Part shown: piece by piece, positions 1 to 8,341 of the stretch | How positions within the stretch are numbered: the first letter of the stretch is position 1 | Layout: each line of letters opens with the position of its first letter | Virus record (IMG/VR): IMGVR_UViG_3300025098_000019 | Coordinates: 46,011 to 110,010 of that record | Direction: 5' to 3' (one strand) | Length of the DNA stretch: 64,000 nucleotides | From: a virus | Notes under the pieces: generated by a model | What the model was told of the DNA's origin: nothing | The model's input: the letters and a program-made list of their open reading frames with translations, nothing else | The model's database searches: none | Translations under genes and position numbers: made by a program

Positions 1-488
1 GCTGTGTTTAATACCTTAACAAACTGTTCATACCAATTAGTATTAGTGCTGTCGTTCCATAATATAGTTTGACCTTGCAAGTTTCTACCATTTGAATCAA
101 TAACGTCTTCAGTTGTACTAACACTAGTGATTTTTAGTAAGCCGTTTGCTGCTTGATTTCTACGAGGATTATAATTAAGTAAACGTGCTAAACGGAGAAC
201 ACTTTCTCTACGCTCTGCAAGTTCTAAAAAGTTTTCTCTAGCATTTAGGTCAATACGGAAAGCAAGGTTTTGACCTAAGAAAGCAATCAAGTCAATTAGT
301 GCTAGATATTCGCTTGATTCTATATAGTCGTTAAAATCCTCAGGATAATTAGTCCTAAGGTAGTTGATCATTGTTCGACGTAAATTGTCAAAGTCGTATG
401 ATTGAAAATCTGCGTTGCGGAAGGTTTGGTATACACGCTTCCAATCTTCTGCAACTAGTAATCTATTCTGTCTATCTGTCGCTGACAT
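1..488 (-). CDS. gp6: Baseplate wedge subunit, gp6-like (partial, C-terminus beyond the window)
   Basis: The open minus-strand frame runs from an ATG at 488 off the left edge, giving the first 162 residues. The N-terminus (starts MSATDRQNRLL; then a segment reading FRNADFQSYDFDNLR and NYPEDFNDYIESSEYLALID) matches what is typical of T4 gp6, the wedge protein that dimerises to form the inner baseplate ring. A GAGGAAA ribosome binding site lies about five bases before the ATG, and a late-promoter motif (AATAAATA) lies upstream at 509-516, so this gene can be transcribed separately from the genes at 541-8257. T4 gp6 is about 660 residues, so only the first quarter is visible. Assignment is from sequence pattern plus the neighbouring gp25 and gp5; confidence is good although the bulk of the protein is outside. 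Confidence 0.82.
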   Translation of the reverse strand, partial: MSATDRQNRLLVAEDWKRVYQTFRNADFQSYDFDNLRRTMINYLRTNYPEDFNDYIESSEYLALIDLIAFLGQNLAFRIDLNARENFLELAERRESVLRLARLLNYNPRRNQAANGLLKITSVSTTEDVIDSNGRNLQGQTILWNDSTNTNWYEQFVKVLNT

Positions 489-508
489 GTGCTTTCCTCG
501 TTATAATG

Positions 509-516
509 TATTTATT
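509..516 (-). promoter_or_regulatory. Late promoter motif AATAAATA before gp6
   Basis: The minus strand reads AATAAATA followed by a C, fitting the NATAAATA late-promoter consensus of T4-like marine phages that is recognised by a gp55-type sigma factor. It sits in the gap between the gp25 stop and the gp6 start, giving a leader of roughly 15 bases. Inference from motif and position only. Confidence 0.6.
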
Positions 517-540
517 CAATTTAAAATATGCGTATATAAC

Positions 541-987
541 TTAGGAAAGTAATCCGTTGTCTTGATCAAACTGTAACCGCATAGTTTCAGCTATACTGTA
601 ATTTAAGTAAACTAACACACATTCTATTTGTAAACCGCTTTCGTATTCTTCTACTATTACTTGATCAGCTTGTACTCTTGGATCGTAATTAATAATATCT
701 TCTACATTTTCAACAATAGCAGCTTTAAGATTCTCAGTTAACGGATCAAATAAAACGTCCCAAATAATTGTTCCAAATTCAGGTTGTTCTAATTTTTCAC
801 CTTGCCGTATGTGAAAATGATTTATTATGTCTTGTTTGATAACTGCAAGATCATATAATTTGTTACCAATATTTTCGTTGCTAACTGAACTAATCGATCT
901 GTACGTAGCAGACGATGATGGTTTTTGCTGACTTTGTGGTACATCAACAATTACCCGTTTATATAAGTTTTTTTCTAAAGTGCTCAT
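541..987 (-). CDS. gp25: Baseplate wedge subunit, gp25-like
   Basis: 148 residues. The family hallmark is the FGTIIWDVLFDP segment at about residues 71-82, followed by a helix and the I-x-x-Y-DPR motif typical of gp25 (older family name gp25/gpW-like lysozyme). gp25 is a small structural wedge component joining the sheath initiator end of the baseplate. It lies between gp6 and gp5, as in many T4-like phages. The start has no convincing ribosome binding site: only 12 bases separate it from the upstream spike gene stop, and a late-promoter motif overlaps this gap, so translation may depend on reinitiation or on a leaderless message. T4 gp25 is 132 residues, so length fits. Confidence 0.9.
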   Translation of the reverse strand: MSTLEKNLYKRVIVDVPQSQQKPSSSATYRSISSVSNENIGNKLYDLAVIKQDIINHFHIRQGEKLEQPEFGTIIWDVLFDPLTENLKAAIVENVEDIINYDPRVQADQVIVEEYESGLQIECVLVYLNYSIAETMRLQFDQDNGLLS

Positions 988-991
988 AACG

Positions 992-999
992 TATTTATG
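992..999 (-). promoter_or_regulatory. Late promoter-like motif CATAAATA touching the gp25 start
   Basis: CATAAATA followed by C on the minus strand, ending only four bases before the gp25 ATG. If used, transcription would begin at or just past the ATG, so it would either give a leaderless gp25 message or mainly serve gp6 downstream. It matches the consensus, but its position makes function uncertain. Confidence 0.35.
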
Positions 1000-3387
1000 T
1001 TAAACAATTTGTCCAGTTTGTTTAGCATTCCTTAATGCTGCTACTAATTCTTCAGTAGATATTAATGACTTATTCAGCCCATCGCCTGAGTAATAACTTT
1101 CTCCAGGATTTACAATTCGCTGTGATCCTTGTGTTTTATTAATTACAGGCATACTTGCCCATTCTTGAGCAATACTTTTTGCCATTGCTGCTTCTGACTT
1201 TGTACCTTTAATAAAATCGTTAATTTTTCTTCTACTTAATAATTCCTTGGCTGCTCTATCTTGGGCATCTTGATTAAATAATTCATCTTCGGATATTGCT
1301 ACTCCAATAAGGCTTTTAAGTGTCTTTCTAATAAACTGATATCTTCCAACAGCAGAGCTTGCTGAGCCAGCTGCAACACTGTCATCTTGCCACTGTTGAA
1401 CTTCTGCTACTGTCATCTGTATAAGCGGCTTAGGTGTTGATATTTTAGATCCACTGTAAATAGTATTATACCCAGAACTTTCTGCATTTCCGATAACATC
1501 TAGTAAGTTTCCAAACGCTCCAACAGCAGAATAGTTTGCTGGAGGGAAGTTGTTTGGACTAGATGTTACTTGTGATGTTCCGCTTCTAGCTGTAGTTGTT
1601 GCAGTACCTGTCGCAGATCCGCCTGTTCCGCTAAAGTTAGCTGTGTTTAGACTTTTTCTAAAAGTATCAACTGCATTTATAAGGGAACCTGATTGTGTTG
1701 AATTGGTATTTAATACATCAGTTTGGATTGGCTTAAATGCCATTGGATTTAAGTTTTCATGATGTGGCCAAGGTTCGTGGCTTGGCATACGTTTTACTAT
1801 TGACGAAACATCAGATGCTACAGTTGTTCCAGGAGTTACTTTTGGAACAGCATGTGTGTTTAACGGTACAACTGGTGTTGCATCCTCTGCGTCTGTTGAT
1901 GCTGTAGCAGGAGTAACGTCTCCGCTATTCATATTAATGTTTACACCTTGCTGTTCTATATTCGCCGAGGCTTTAATATTAACGGCGCCTTCTGATGCAG
2001 AAAGATACGTATTTTTACCACTAGCATGTAGATTGGCATCTGTGTTTACATGTAAATCATCCACTGCTTTAATATGTCCTTGTACATCTGCTAATATGTA
2101 TAAATTTGCATTTGTATGATGATGAATATCGCCTTCAACTAAAGTTTTTTGGTATCCAGTAACTTTAGTTTCTTGATATCCTGCAACTTCAGTTTTCATA
2201 TTTTGTTCAACAAGTATATTAGTATCGTATTTGCTTTCTATTTGTACATTGCCGCTTGTTCCGCCTTCGGCAGATCCGTTAGTTGCTCTTGCACTTGCAC
2301 GAATATTAACATTTCGGCCGCCTTCAATATTAACATCTCTATCAGCACTTAAATTAATATCTGCATCGCTATGTATACTAATACTATCTGATCCGTAAAT
2401 ATCTATTTTACCATCACTGGTTAATTCTACCCATGCTGTGCCACGAGAATTACCAATATAAACAAAGTCTTCTGTGTTGTGCATTACAATTTGATGGCCT
2501 GTTCGTGTTCTAAAACGTACTAGCTCATTGTGAAGTAATGTTCTATCGCCGTTTTTTTCGCCGGCTTCAACATTTACATAATCTGGAGGTCCTTCACTAG
2601 CATGTGTTTTTCGTATTAGTGTATTATCTCCGTCATCCATTACAAAACTTGAACCTCCAAGTCTGTTAACAAATACACTTTGCGACCCAGGTCCAGCTGC
2701 TAAACCTCTTAGTGAAAAATCACGTTTATCTACTGGTCCAGGAGTGCTTATTCCAAAAACACTGCTAGGTACTTCTCGCCTAGCACTTGTCGAAGTTGTT
2801 CCTCTATTATCGTCGTTTAAAAGACCTTGGACTTCTAATACTTGTGTAAAATCTTTATTGTATGGTTTTGGAAATTTAGTTGGATCTCTTGCTTCGCCTT
2901 TTTCGATGTACTTGTTATATTCACCAACAGGAAGTTTTTGTCCTTTTATATTATTCGGTGTTCCGTCGGTTGTAATTGTTGTACTGGCTTTACCGTCAGG
3001 CACCATAAAATTCATATGTTTATCTTGTATACAACCTATCCAATAACCTTGTGATACATCGCCTTCAGCAAAAATTACTAATACTCTTGCGCCTGGATCT
3101 GGCGGAACTGCCCAAAACCCATAGCTTTTTTGAGAACTTGCATAACCGTCATTTGGTGTTGTATGGTTAGGATTTGTTACTCCATAAAATGGGCTGAGGT
3201 ATTTTACTATAACACTAGTACCTATTTTATTAGGTATTGAACCTGAGCTGCCTCCTTTGAGTATATCTACTTTTAAACTTCCCATATAATGAGGGTCAAG
3301 GTTACTAACCACAACTGCTTCATATGGTCCAGGTCCTATTGATTTTTCTAATTTTTCTCTATTAGTTCTTTTACTTTCGCCGGACAT
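1000..3387 (-). CDS. gp5: Baseplate central spike / hub protein, gp5-like, with C-terminal lysozyme-like domain
   Basis: 795 residues. An OB-fold-like N-terminal region (about 15-140, with GPYEAVVVSNLDPHYMGSLKV) is followed by a gp5/VgrG-type repetitive beta-helix (about 320-490) rich in alternating short strands and N/D/G turns. The C-terminal part (about 625-790) looks like a lambda-lysozyme-type (GH104-like) transglycosylase: a glutamate in NAESSGYNT, then SAVGRYQFI and a late AQEWASMPV segment that parallel lambda R protein. The spike punctures the outer membrane and the enzyme would open peptidoglycan during injection. In T4 the lysozyme lies between the OB domain and the helix; here it follows the helix. 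The start overlaps the upstream hub stop by one base (TAATG), implying translational coupling. Confidence 0.8.
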   Translation of the reverse strand: MSGESKRTNREKLEKSIGPGPYEAVVVSNLDPHYMGSLKVDILKGGSSGSIPNKIGTSVIVKYLSPFYGVTNPNHTTPNDGYASSQKSYGFWAVPPDPGARVLVIFAEGDVSQGYWIGCIQDKHMNFMVPDGKASTTITTDGTPNNIKGQKLPVGEYNKYIEKGEARDPTKFPKPYNKDFTQVLEVQGLLNDDNRGTTSTSARREVPSSVFGISTPGPVDKRDFSLRGLAAGPGSQSVFVNRLGGSSFVMDDGDNTLIRKTHASEGPPDYVNVEAGEKNGDRTLLHNELVRFRTRTGHQIVMHNTEDFVYIGNSRGTAWVELTSDGKIDIYGSDSISIHSDADINLSADRDVNIEGGRNVNIRASARATNGSAEGGTSGNVQIESKYDTNILVEQNMKTEVAGYQETKVTGYQKTLVEGDIHHHTNANLYILADVQGHIKAVDDLHVNTDANLHASGKNTYLSASEGAVNIKASANIEQQGVNINMNSGDVTPATASTDAEDATPVVPLNTHAVPKVTPGTTVASDVSSIVKRMPSHEPWPHHENLNPMAFKPIQTDVLNTNSTQSGSLINAVDTFRKSLNTANFSGTGGSATGTATTTARSGTSQVTSSPNNFPPANYSAVGAFGNLLDVIGNAESSGYNTIYSGSKISTPKPLIQMTVAEVQQWQDDSVAAGSASSAVGRYQFIRKTLKSLIGVAISEDELFNQDAQDRAAKELLSRRKINDFIKGTKSEAAMAKSIAQEWASMPVINKTQGSQRIVNPGESYYSGDGLNKSLISTEELVAALRNAKQTGQIV

Positions 3388-6300
3388 TACTGCGGGCCTC
3401 CTGTATTTGGATCTGATTCTTCAGGTGTTGTTGGTAGTGTAGTAGTAGGTTGATATGTTGCATTATAATTTTGATATGCTGCTAATACCTTGCTTCCAGT
3501 GTTATAACTATATAAGTTATCATTCACGTCTGTAGGCAAGTACTGGCGCAATACATCTCCAAATCCGCCTTGTATTTGATTGCTTACTTGTAGTCGTTGT
3601 GTTACTGGCTGTGTCCCTGACACAGTTGGTTGACTTTCAACTGTTTGTTGTGCAGCAGTTTTTACTGTGCCATCTGCATTGTGTGTTTGGCCATATTTTG
3701 CGTTCCATGCTGCCAGTGCTTTACCTTCCAAACCCAAACTAATTCTAGGTGCAACAGGTTGTAATGTTGGAACTTTAGCACTTGTTGATCCAATCTGTTC
3801 ACGTCCTCTTGGGTCGTTATCATCTAATTGGGTACTTGCATTATCACTTGTTTGTGCTTGTGGTGGACTTCCATCCTCTGGTAAAGGCGGTTCTTGATCA
3901 GGTGCTTTAGGTATTAATCCGTTGCGCGGCCAGTCTAGCGTTCCTCCTTCAAAAGATGCTGCTGAGAAGTGCATAGCATCAACAGAACTTTTCCAGTTGC
4001 CTCCCCATCCAAGTCCGTGTTTCTTAGCAAGTGCTAACATTTCATTTCCGGTTCCGTCTTCAGGCATGTCTGTAGGTTCGCCGCTCGGAAGTGGTTGCGG
4101 CCTTGGTCTTTTATAAGCATTTTCTGCGGAATTAATATCTATTGCTAGACCACTAGCATGATAACTTGGTTTACTTGACCCGATTGACGTGCGGTTTACA
4201 TAGCCGCCTAATGTTCTAATTTCATAACCGTAAAAATCTTCAAGTTCGTCTATAAGAGCTTGAAACTGTTCTCCTACAATTTTTGCAACTTGTGTTGTTT
4301 TTCCAGACTTAGTTGTAATAGTAACAAGTTCTCCATTTTTCTCCGACTGTAAAGGTCTAGCAATTCTTCTTGATGAATTAGGCGCAACTCTTTCTGTTGG
4401 ATCTTGACCAATCCTTTCTGCTAAAGGTCTTTCATTAGGGTTTAATGATTTAGATTGTGGATTTTCTACTAATGTCTTAGCTGTACTGATACCTTCGGTA
4501 CTTTGATTCTTTCTACGAAGTAAGTTTAACTTTTGTGTAAATTTATTACCTGATATACTTGTAGTTAATGTTAAAATTTTATACAATCCGCTAAAACTAT
4601 CTACCGGTATAGTGTCTCCTGGAAATTCCATTATTCCTGAATTCATACTATAGTCTATTGGGGTCCTAAAGTTAACTAAAATATCTACTTCGCTTCTTTG
4701 ATGATCAATACTACCGTCTGCTGTAATATTAATACTAGGTCCTTGTGCTGCTGTGTAGTTTCCTACACCGCTATCAGGTATATAAAAAGGGTCTCCCCAA
4801 ATTTCCAGTTCAGCAGTAATTAAATCTGCGTCACTATTTAAAAGTGTATTATGTAGTTGTCTAGCTAAGTTAGTTGCTGCTGTGGCATTAAAGTTATTGC
4901 TTGTAAATCCAACTTGGTTTACAGCTTGTGTTGTTCCTTCAGGTAACGATCCGCCTGAAGTATCAGGTGTTAACGTAGGTTCAGGTCCTTCAGCAGTTGA
5001 TTTGTCTCTACTACCATTTATTTGCGCACTGCTTAGTTGTCCTAAGTCTGCTCTCATAGCTTCAAAGAACGCTGCATTAAATTTAATTTCAAAACCTAAT
5101 ACGTCAGTGTTCATTCCGCTATAGATATAATTGTATGACTTAGGTGCTTGTTTTGCTAATGCAACATTGCCTTTTGTTGTTTTGTTAGGTGAACTAAATT
5201 GTGATACATTAACATCATACCTAACTACATCATATACAAAGATTCTTGCACTCTTACCTGTAATATTCTCAAAATCCGGATCGTCGATCATATACACTTT
5301 TGGTTCAACCTTAAACCAAGGTATATTTCCTTCTTCGTTTACTAAATCTAATGCTGATTTTCCGTATGTACTAACTAACACAATTTCTTCAATAATCTTA
5401 GTTATCGGAGTGCCTTGACTAAATTTAAAAGTTCTATTACTGTCACTGATTGTTAATTCAATACCATCTCTTTCATAAAGTTTTTTATCTTCATTCCAAG
5501 TGTATAAGCCTAAACCAAATGGCGAATCGCCGCTTGAATTTGTTCTATCTAACATTGGAGCTGCGCCAATTGGGTTAAGATCACTAACAGCACTACCTCG
5601 TAACACTCCTAATAAACTACTTGAATTTGTATCTAGTCCAATATTTGCAAAATAGTCTGTAATATTTCGTGCTGCGGCATCACTAATATCTGTACCAAGA
5701 CGTGAAGCAACAGATTCACGATCAGTAACTGTTGCTGAATTATCGGCTGCTGTTTTTGAATCACCTAACGTAGGATTTCCTGCATCTCTAGAAGTTGGAA
5801 ATCTAATAAGATAAAAGTCGCTTGTCGGCATGCCTGCACTTTGTGCAACTTCTTGTAATTTAGCATTCATTGATGTTGTAAGACTTTGCTCGCCCGCACA
5901 CAAACATTCAAAAACATTTGAACCTGTAATTTCAATAGTATCCTGTATGTTCATTATTTCGTTCATTAATGCAGATTCGTTCCAAGGTATACAATTAACA
6001 GTATATGTTGAGCCGCCTTTTTCAACATCAAACTCTACTGACATTAATTTAAAAGGAATTTTTCTATTTGAATACTTAATAGGTTCTGCTATACCGTTAT
6101 CGTTCCATCCTACGAAATCTAGTTCGAGCAAATAAGGTGCTTGCAGGTAATTTTGAAACCCTCCACTAAATGCTGCTGCTTGTAACGACTGTAGAAATAA
6201 TCCCATTGAATACGGTTCTTGCACTTGAAAAGAAAATTGCATAGACTGTGCTACACCTGCTTGTTTAGATGGAGCAATAACTGATTCAAGTTCAAAGTTA

Positions 6301-7058
6301 TCAATAAAGTATTCTAAATTTCCAGGTTCAAGTCCTAAAGCATCATACGCTGTTTGTATTCTCTTATCATCAATTCCGCCACCGCCTGATCTAAGTATAG
6401 TAAAATCGGCTCCGTTTTGTCTATACGAGTCTTGTGGGTTATTAATACTATTTGTCGAAAGTACACCTAGTGTAAAAATACAATTATAAGAGTGGTATGC
6501 TTCTAGCTGATTTTTTAAAACTGCACCAGGTCCTGGAGGATATGTTTCTGCTGTAGATGTTGATCCAATTTGAGAAGTTGATTGTAATGCAGTCTCGAGT
6601 ATTGTTTCAAGATCTATTATTGGTGTTGTTAATGATCCTATTTGTCCATAAACATCTTCTAGTGCTGCGGTTGCTGAATTTGCAAGTCCGGTCAACGATG
6701 AAACAGATCCAGGAAGAATATTAGTAACATAATCTTGTATTGCTGATCCAGTAGATGCTCCAAATCCGTTAGCAAACTTGTTTAATGACGGAGGAAATAT
6801 ATCTTTAAATTCGCCTGTTGGTGCAGCAAATTTAGACATTAATCCTTGAGGACCTTTAGCTATTAATTTTCCTACAGTGTCAACATTAGCAAATTGATTA
6901 TCTAGTACCTTTACCTGACTTGAAAAACTAGATGCTGTTGCACTTAACCCATTTTTCAAAGGACTAAAATCAGGAGTCTGAATATTTCCAAACGATCCAT
7001 CTGCTGCTTTGGCTAGAGCGGCTGTCTTGTTTTGTATTATCTTACTAGGATCTATCAT
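3387..7058 (-). CDS. Large baseplate hub protein with M15-type peptidase domain
   Basis: 1223 residues. The N-terminal 850 or so residues are of hub type (position and coupling to the gp5-like spike suggest the gp27 role, but I do not see a decisive gp27 motif). At about 930-1035 there is an M15/VanY-like zinc peptidase: the segment YHASGLAIDIN gives the His-x6-Asp ligand pair near residue 966, and WGGNW followed by DAMHF gives the third ligand His near 1029. Such domains cleave peptide crosslinks of peptidoglycan. The C-terminal 180 residues are low complexity, rich in Q, T, P and N. The gene sits three bases after the gp53-like gene and overlaps the spike gene by one base. Together with the spike this gives the tail tip two wall-degrading activities. 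Confidence 0.75.
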   Translation of the reverse strand: MIDPSKIIQNKTAALAKAADGSFGNIQTPDFSPLKNGLSATASSFSSQVKVLDNQFANVDTVGKLIAKGPQGLMSKFAAPTGEFKDIFPPSLNKFANGFGASTGSAIQDYVTNILPGSVSSLTGLANSATAALEDVYGQIGSLTTPIIDLETILETALQSTSQIGSTSTAETYPPGPGAVLKNQLEAYHSYNCIFTLGVLSTNSINNPQDSYRQNGADFTILRSGGGGIDDKRIQTAYDALGLEPGNLEYFIDNFELESVIAPSKQAGVAQSMQFSFQVQEPYSMGLFLQSLQAAAFSGGFQNYLQAPYLLELDFVGWNDNGIAEPIKYSNRKIPFKLMSVEFDVEKGGSTYTVNCIPWNESALMNEIMNIQDTIEITGSNVFECLCAGEQSLTTSMNAKLQEVAQSAGMPTSDFYLIRFPTSRDAGNPTLGDSKTAADNSATVTDRESVASRLGTDISDAAARNITDYFANIGLDTNSSSLLGVLRGSAVSDLNPIGAAPMLDRTNSSGDSPFGLGLYTWNEDKKLYERDGIELTISDSNRTFKFSQGTPITKIIEEIVLVSTYGKSALDLVNEEGNIPWFKVEPKVYMIDDPDFENITGKSARIFVYDVVRYDVNVSQFSSPNKTTKGNVALAKQAPKSYNYIYSGMNTDVLGFEIKFNAAFFEAMRADLGQLSSAQINGSRDKSTAEGPEPTLTPDTSGGSLPEGTTQAVNQVGFTSNNFNATAATNLARQLHNTLLNSDADLITAELEIWGDPFYIPDSGVGNYTAAQGPSINITADGSIDHQRSEVDILVNFRTPIDYSMNSGIMEFPGDTIPVDSFSGLYKILTLTTSISGNKFTQKLNLLRRKNQSTEGISTAKTLVENPQSKSLNPNERPLAERIGQDPTERVAPNSSRRIARPLQSEKNGELVTITTKSGKTTQVAKIVGEQFQALIDELEDFYGYEIRTLGGYVNRTSIGSSKPSYHASGLAIDINSAENAYKRPRPQPLPSGEPTDMPEDGTGNEMLALAKKHGLGWGGNWKSSVDAMHFSAASFEGGTLDWPRNGLIPKAPDQEPPLPEDGSPPQAQTSDNASTQLDDNDPRGREQIGSTSAKVPTLQPVAPRISLGLEGKALAAWNAKYGQTHNADGTVKTAAQQTVESQPTVSGTQPVTQRLQVSNQIQGGFGDVLRQYLPTDVNDNLYSYNTGSKVLAAYQNYNATYQPTTTLPTTPEESDPNTGGPQ

Positions 7059-7061
7059 ATA

Positions 7062-7364
7062 TTAAACGCCTAAAACTTTTTTTAATTTATCTGGTGAAGG
7101 TAGATATATTTCTGTTCCTGCTATAAAATCAAAAACAGGATCTTTTATAGTATTCATATTTCGTTGTGCAAATACCCACCATAATTTAGGAGTACCATAA
7201 TAATCGTAAGATAGTAAATCAGGACGATATGTATATTGAGGTTCAATAGTATAAACGCTATCGTCAGCACTTTCTGGAACAGGACGTATTCTCAAAATAT
7301 CAAGTGCGCCTTGAGCAGTGTATCCTGTATTATTCCAAGGACTTGTTGTAGTATATGATGCCAT
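7062..7364 (-). CDS. gp53: Baseplate wedge protein, gp53-like
   Basis: 100 residues. The pattern YRPDLLSYDYYGTPKLWWVFA followed by N-x-I-K-DP and a final LysM-like stretch (GTEIYLPS) is characteristic of the gp53 family of wedge proteins, in which a small LysM-like domain bridges the wedge. T4 gp53 is 196 residues, but compact versions are usual in marine T4-like phages. The ATG shares one base with the stop of the preceding tube-cap-like gene (TAATG), and the hub gene starts three bases after its own stop, so it is part of a coupled operon running 8257 to 541. Confidence 0.75.
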   Translation of the reverse strand: MASYTTTSPWNNTGYTAQGALDILRIRPVPESADDSVYTIEPQYTYRPDLLSYDYYGTPKLWWVFAQRNMNTIKDPVFDFIAGTEIYLPSPDKLKKVLGV

Positions 7365-8257
7365 TAAATAAACCCTTGTCCGCTATTAATATAATTTCCA
7401 TTTACAAAACTGTTTAAATTAAATTCTGATACTCGTCTTCGTGAATAAGTAGGTTTCAGCGTTACTGAAATTTGACTCGACGTAGGCACCCATGTTGTAC
7501 CAGCATTACTATTTTCGTCTCCTTGAACAACAGGAGTAAGTAAAGGAGTTGCAATGTAATCTACGTCAGCTGGTAAATCAACTGTAAAGTTTGCTACTAC
7601 GCAAGGTACTTTGTTAAACACATAATCACCGTATCCGCTTAATTTTACTAGTGGAGGCGGAGCACCTGAGTTATCACCTTGTCCATAAAACATTTTAGTA
7701 ACACTTCTTAAGTAATGTACACATGCAACCCAATACTGGCCTTCTTCAGCAGTTTCAATATTAAATTCGCCTGTAATTACTATATCATCCGATACACTGT
7801 TATCATATATTTGGAATGGATAATTTGTATGTACTGGTTGTAAACTATTATAATTAGCACTATGGCTAACAATAATTGTTGGTGTGTAAGGAAAACAAAA
7901 TCCGCCTGTTTTTGTCAAAGGTGCAATAAGTCCTGCACCTGATAGTGATGGCGGAATACTAAGTTTTACCCTCCAATCAGTATCTTTAGTTGCTTTACTA
8001 AATGATGCTGATGCTTCGCTTTTAACTTGGCCAGTATCTGGCTTAGGTAAATTTGCTCCTCTTGACTCTTTTGCAAAACCAAAGGAACTAAACAATTCGT
8101 TTGCAACGTCATTGATTGCAGAGTCAATAGCACCTATGCCCGTTTTTAAGTTATTACCTACAAAATTCTTCACAGATGCTTCTGCTTCATTTGCAAAGTT
8201 ACCAGCTGTATTTTTTATAATATTTCTACCGATGGATTTTGGGTCAAAAAGTGCCAT
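7364..8257 (-). CDS. Probable baseplate tail-tube cap / initiator protein (gp48/gp54-like)
   Basis: About 297 residues. The N-terminal 80 residues are helical and Ala/Asn-rich; the remainder is beta-rich, with a conserved-looking core VPCVVANFTVDLPADVDYI and a C-terminal WVPTSSQISVTLKPTYSRR. Its place at the head of the baseplate operon, before gp53 and the hub, and this C-terminal pattern suggest the tube-initiating gp48/gp54 class; which of the two I cannot say. Start choice: an in-frame ATG at 8263 lies only two bases after AGGAGAT, whereas the ATG at 8257 (protein starts MALFDP) is eight bases from AGGAG and is preferred. A CTAAATA late motif lies just upstream on the same strand. Confidence 0.6.
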   Translation of the reverse strand: MALFDPKSIGRNIIKNTAGNFANEAEASVKNFVGNNLKTGIGAIDSAINDVANELFSSFGFAKESRGANLPKPDTGQVKSEASASFSKATKDTDWRVKLSIPPSLSGAGLIAPLTKTGGFCFPYTPTIIVSHSANYNSLQPVHTNYPFQIYDNSVSDDIVITGEFNIETAEEGQYWVACVHYLRSVTKMFYGQGDNSGAPPPLVKLSGYGDYVFNKVPCVVANFTVDLPADVDYIATPLLTPVVQGDENSNAGTTWVPTSSQISVTLKPTYSRRRVSEFNLNSFVNGNYINSGQGFI

Positions 8258-8278
8258 AATCATATCTCCTATTATACT

Positions 8279-8286
8279 TATTTAGT
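8279..8286 (-). promoter_or_regulatory. Late promoter-like motif ACTAAATA for the baseplate operon
   Basis: The minus strand reads ACTAAATA about 21 bases upstream of the 8257 start. It is the CTAAATA variant of the phage late motif and shares its first base with the -35 element of the divergent sigma70 promoter at 8286, so the two promoters face away from one overlapping site. Confidence 0.5.
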
Positions 8287-8314
8287 TGACATAATTAAGT
8301 ATGTAGTTTATAAT
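8286..8314 (+). promoter_or_regulatory. Perfect sigma70-type promoter for gene 55
   Basis: TTGACA at 8286-8291, exactly 17 bases, then TATAAT at 8309-8314: full consensus. The predicted start of transcription is near 8321. This is a host-type (early/middle) promoter driving the phage late sigma factor. Confidence 0.85.
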
Positions 8315-8341
8315 ATGTTTATACTAACTGGAGATATTCAA

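Noticed and set aside
8315-8341. ATG at 8315 as the start of the gp55-like gene
   Set aside because: It overlaps the predicted transcription start of a consensus promoter and has no ribosome binding site; the in-frame TTG at 8342 has GGAG at proper spacing.
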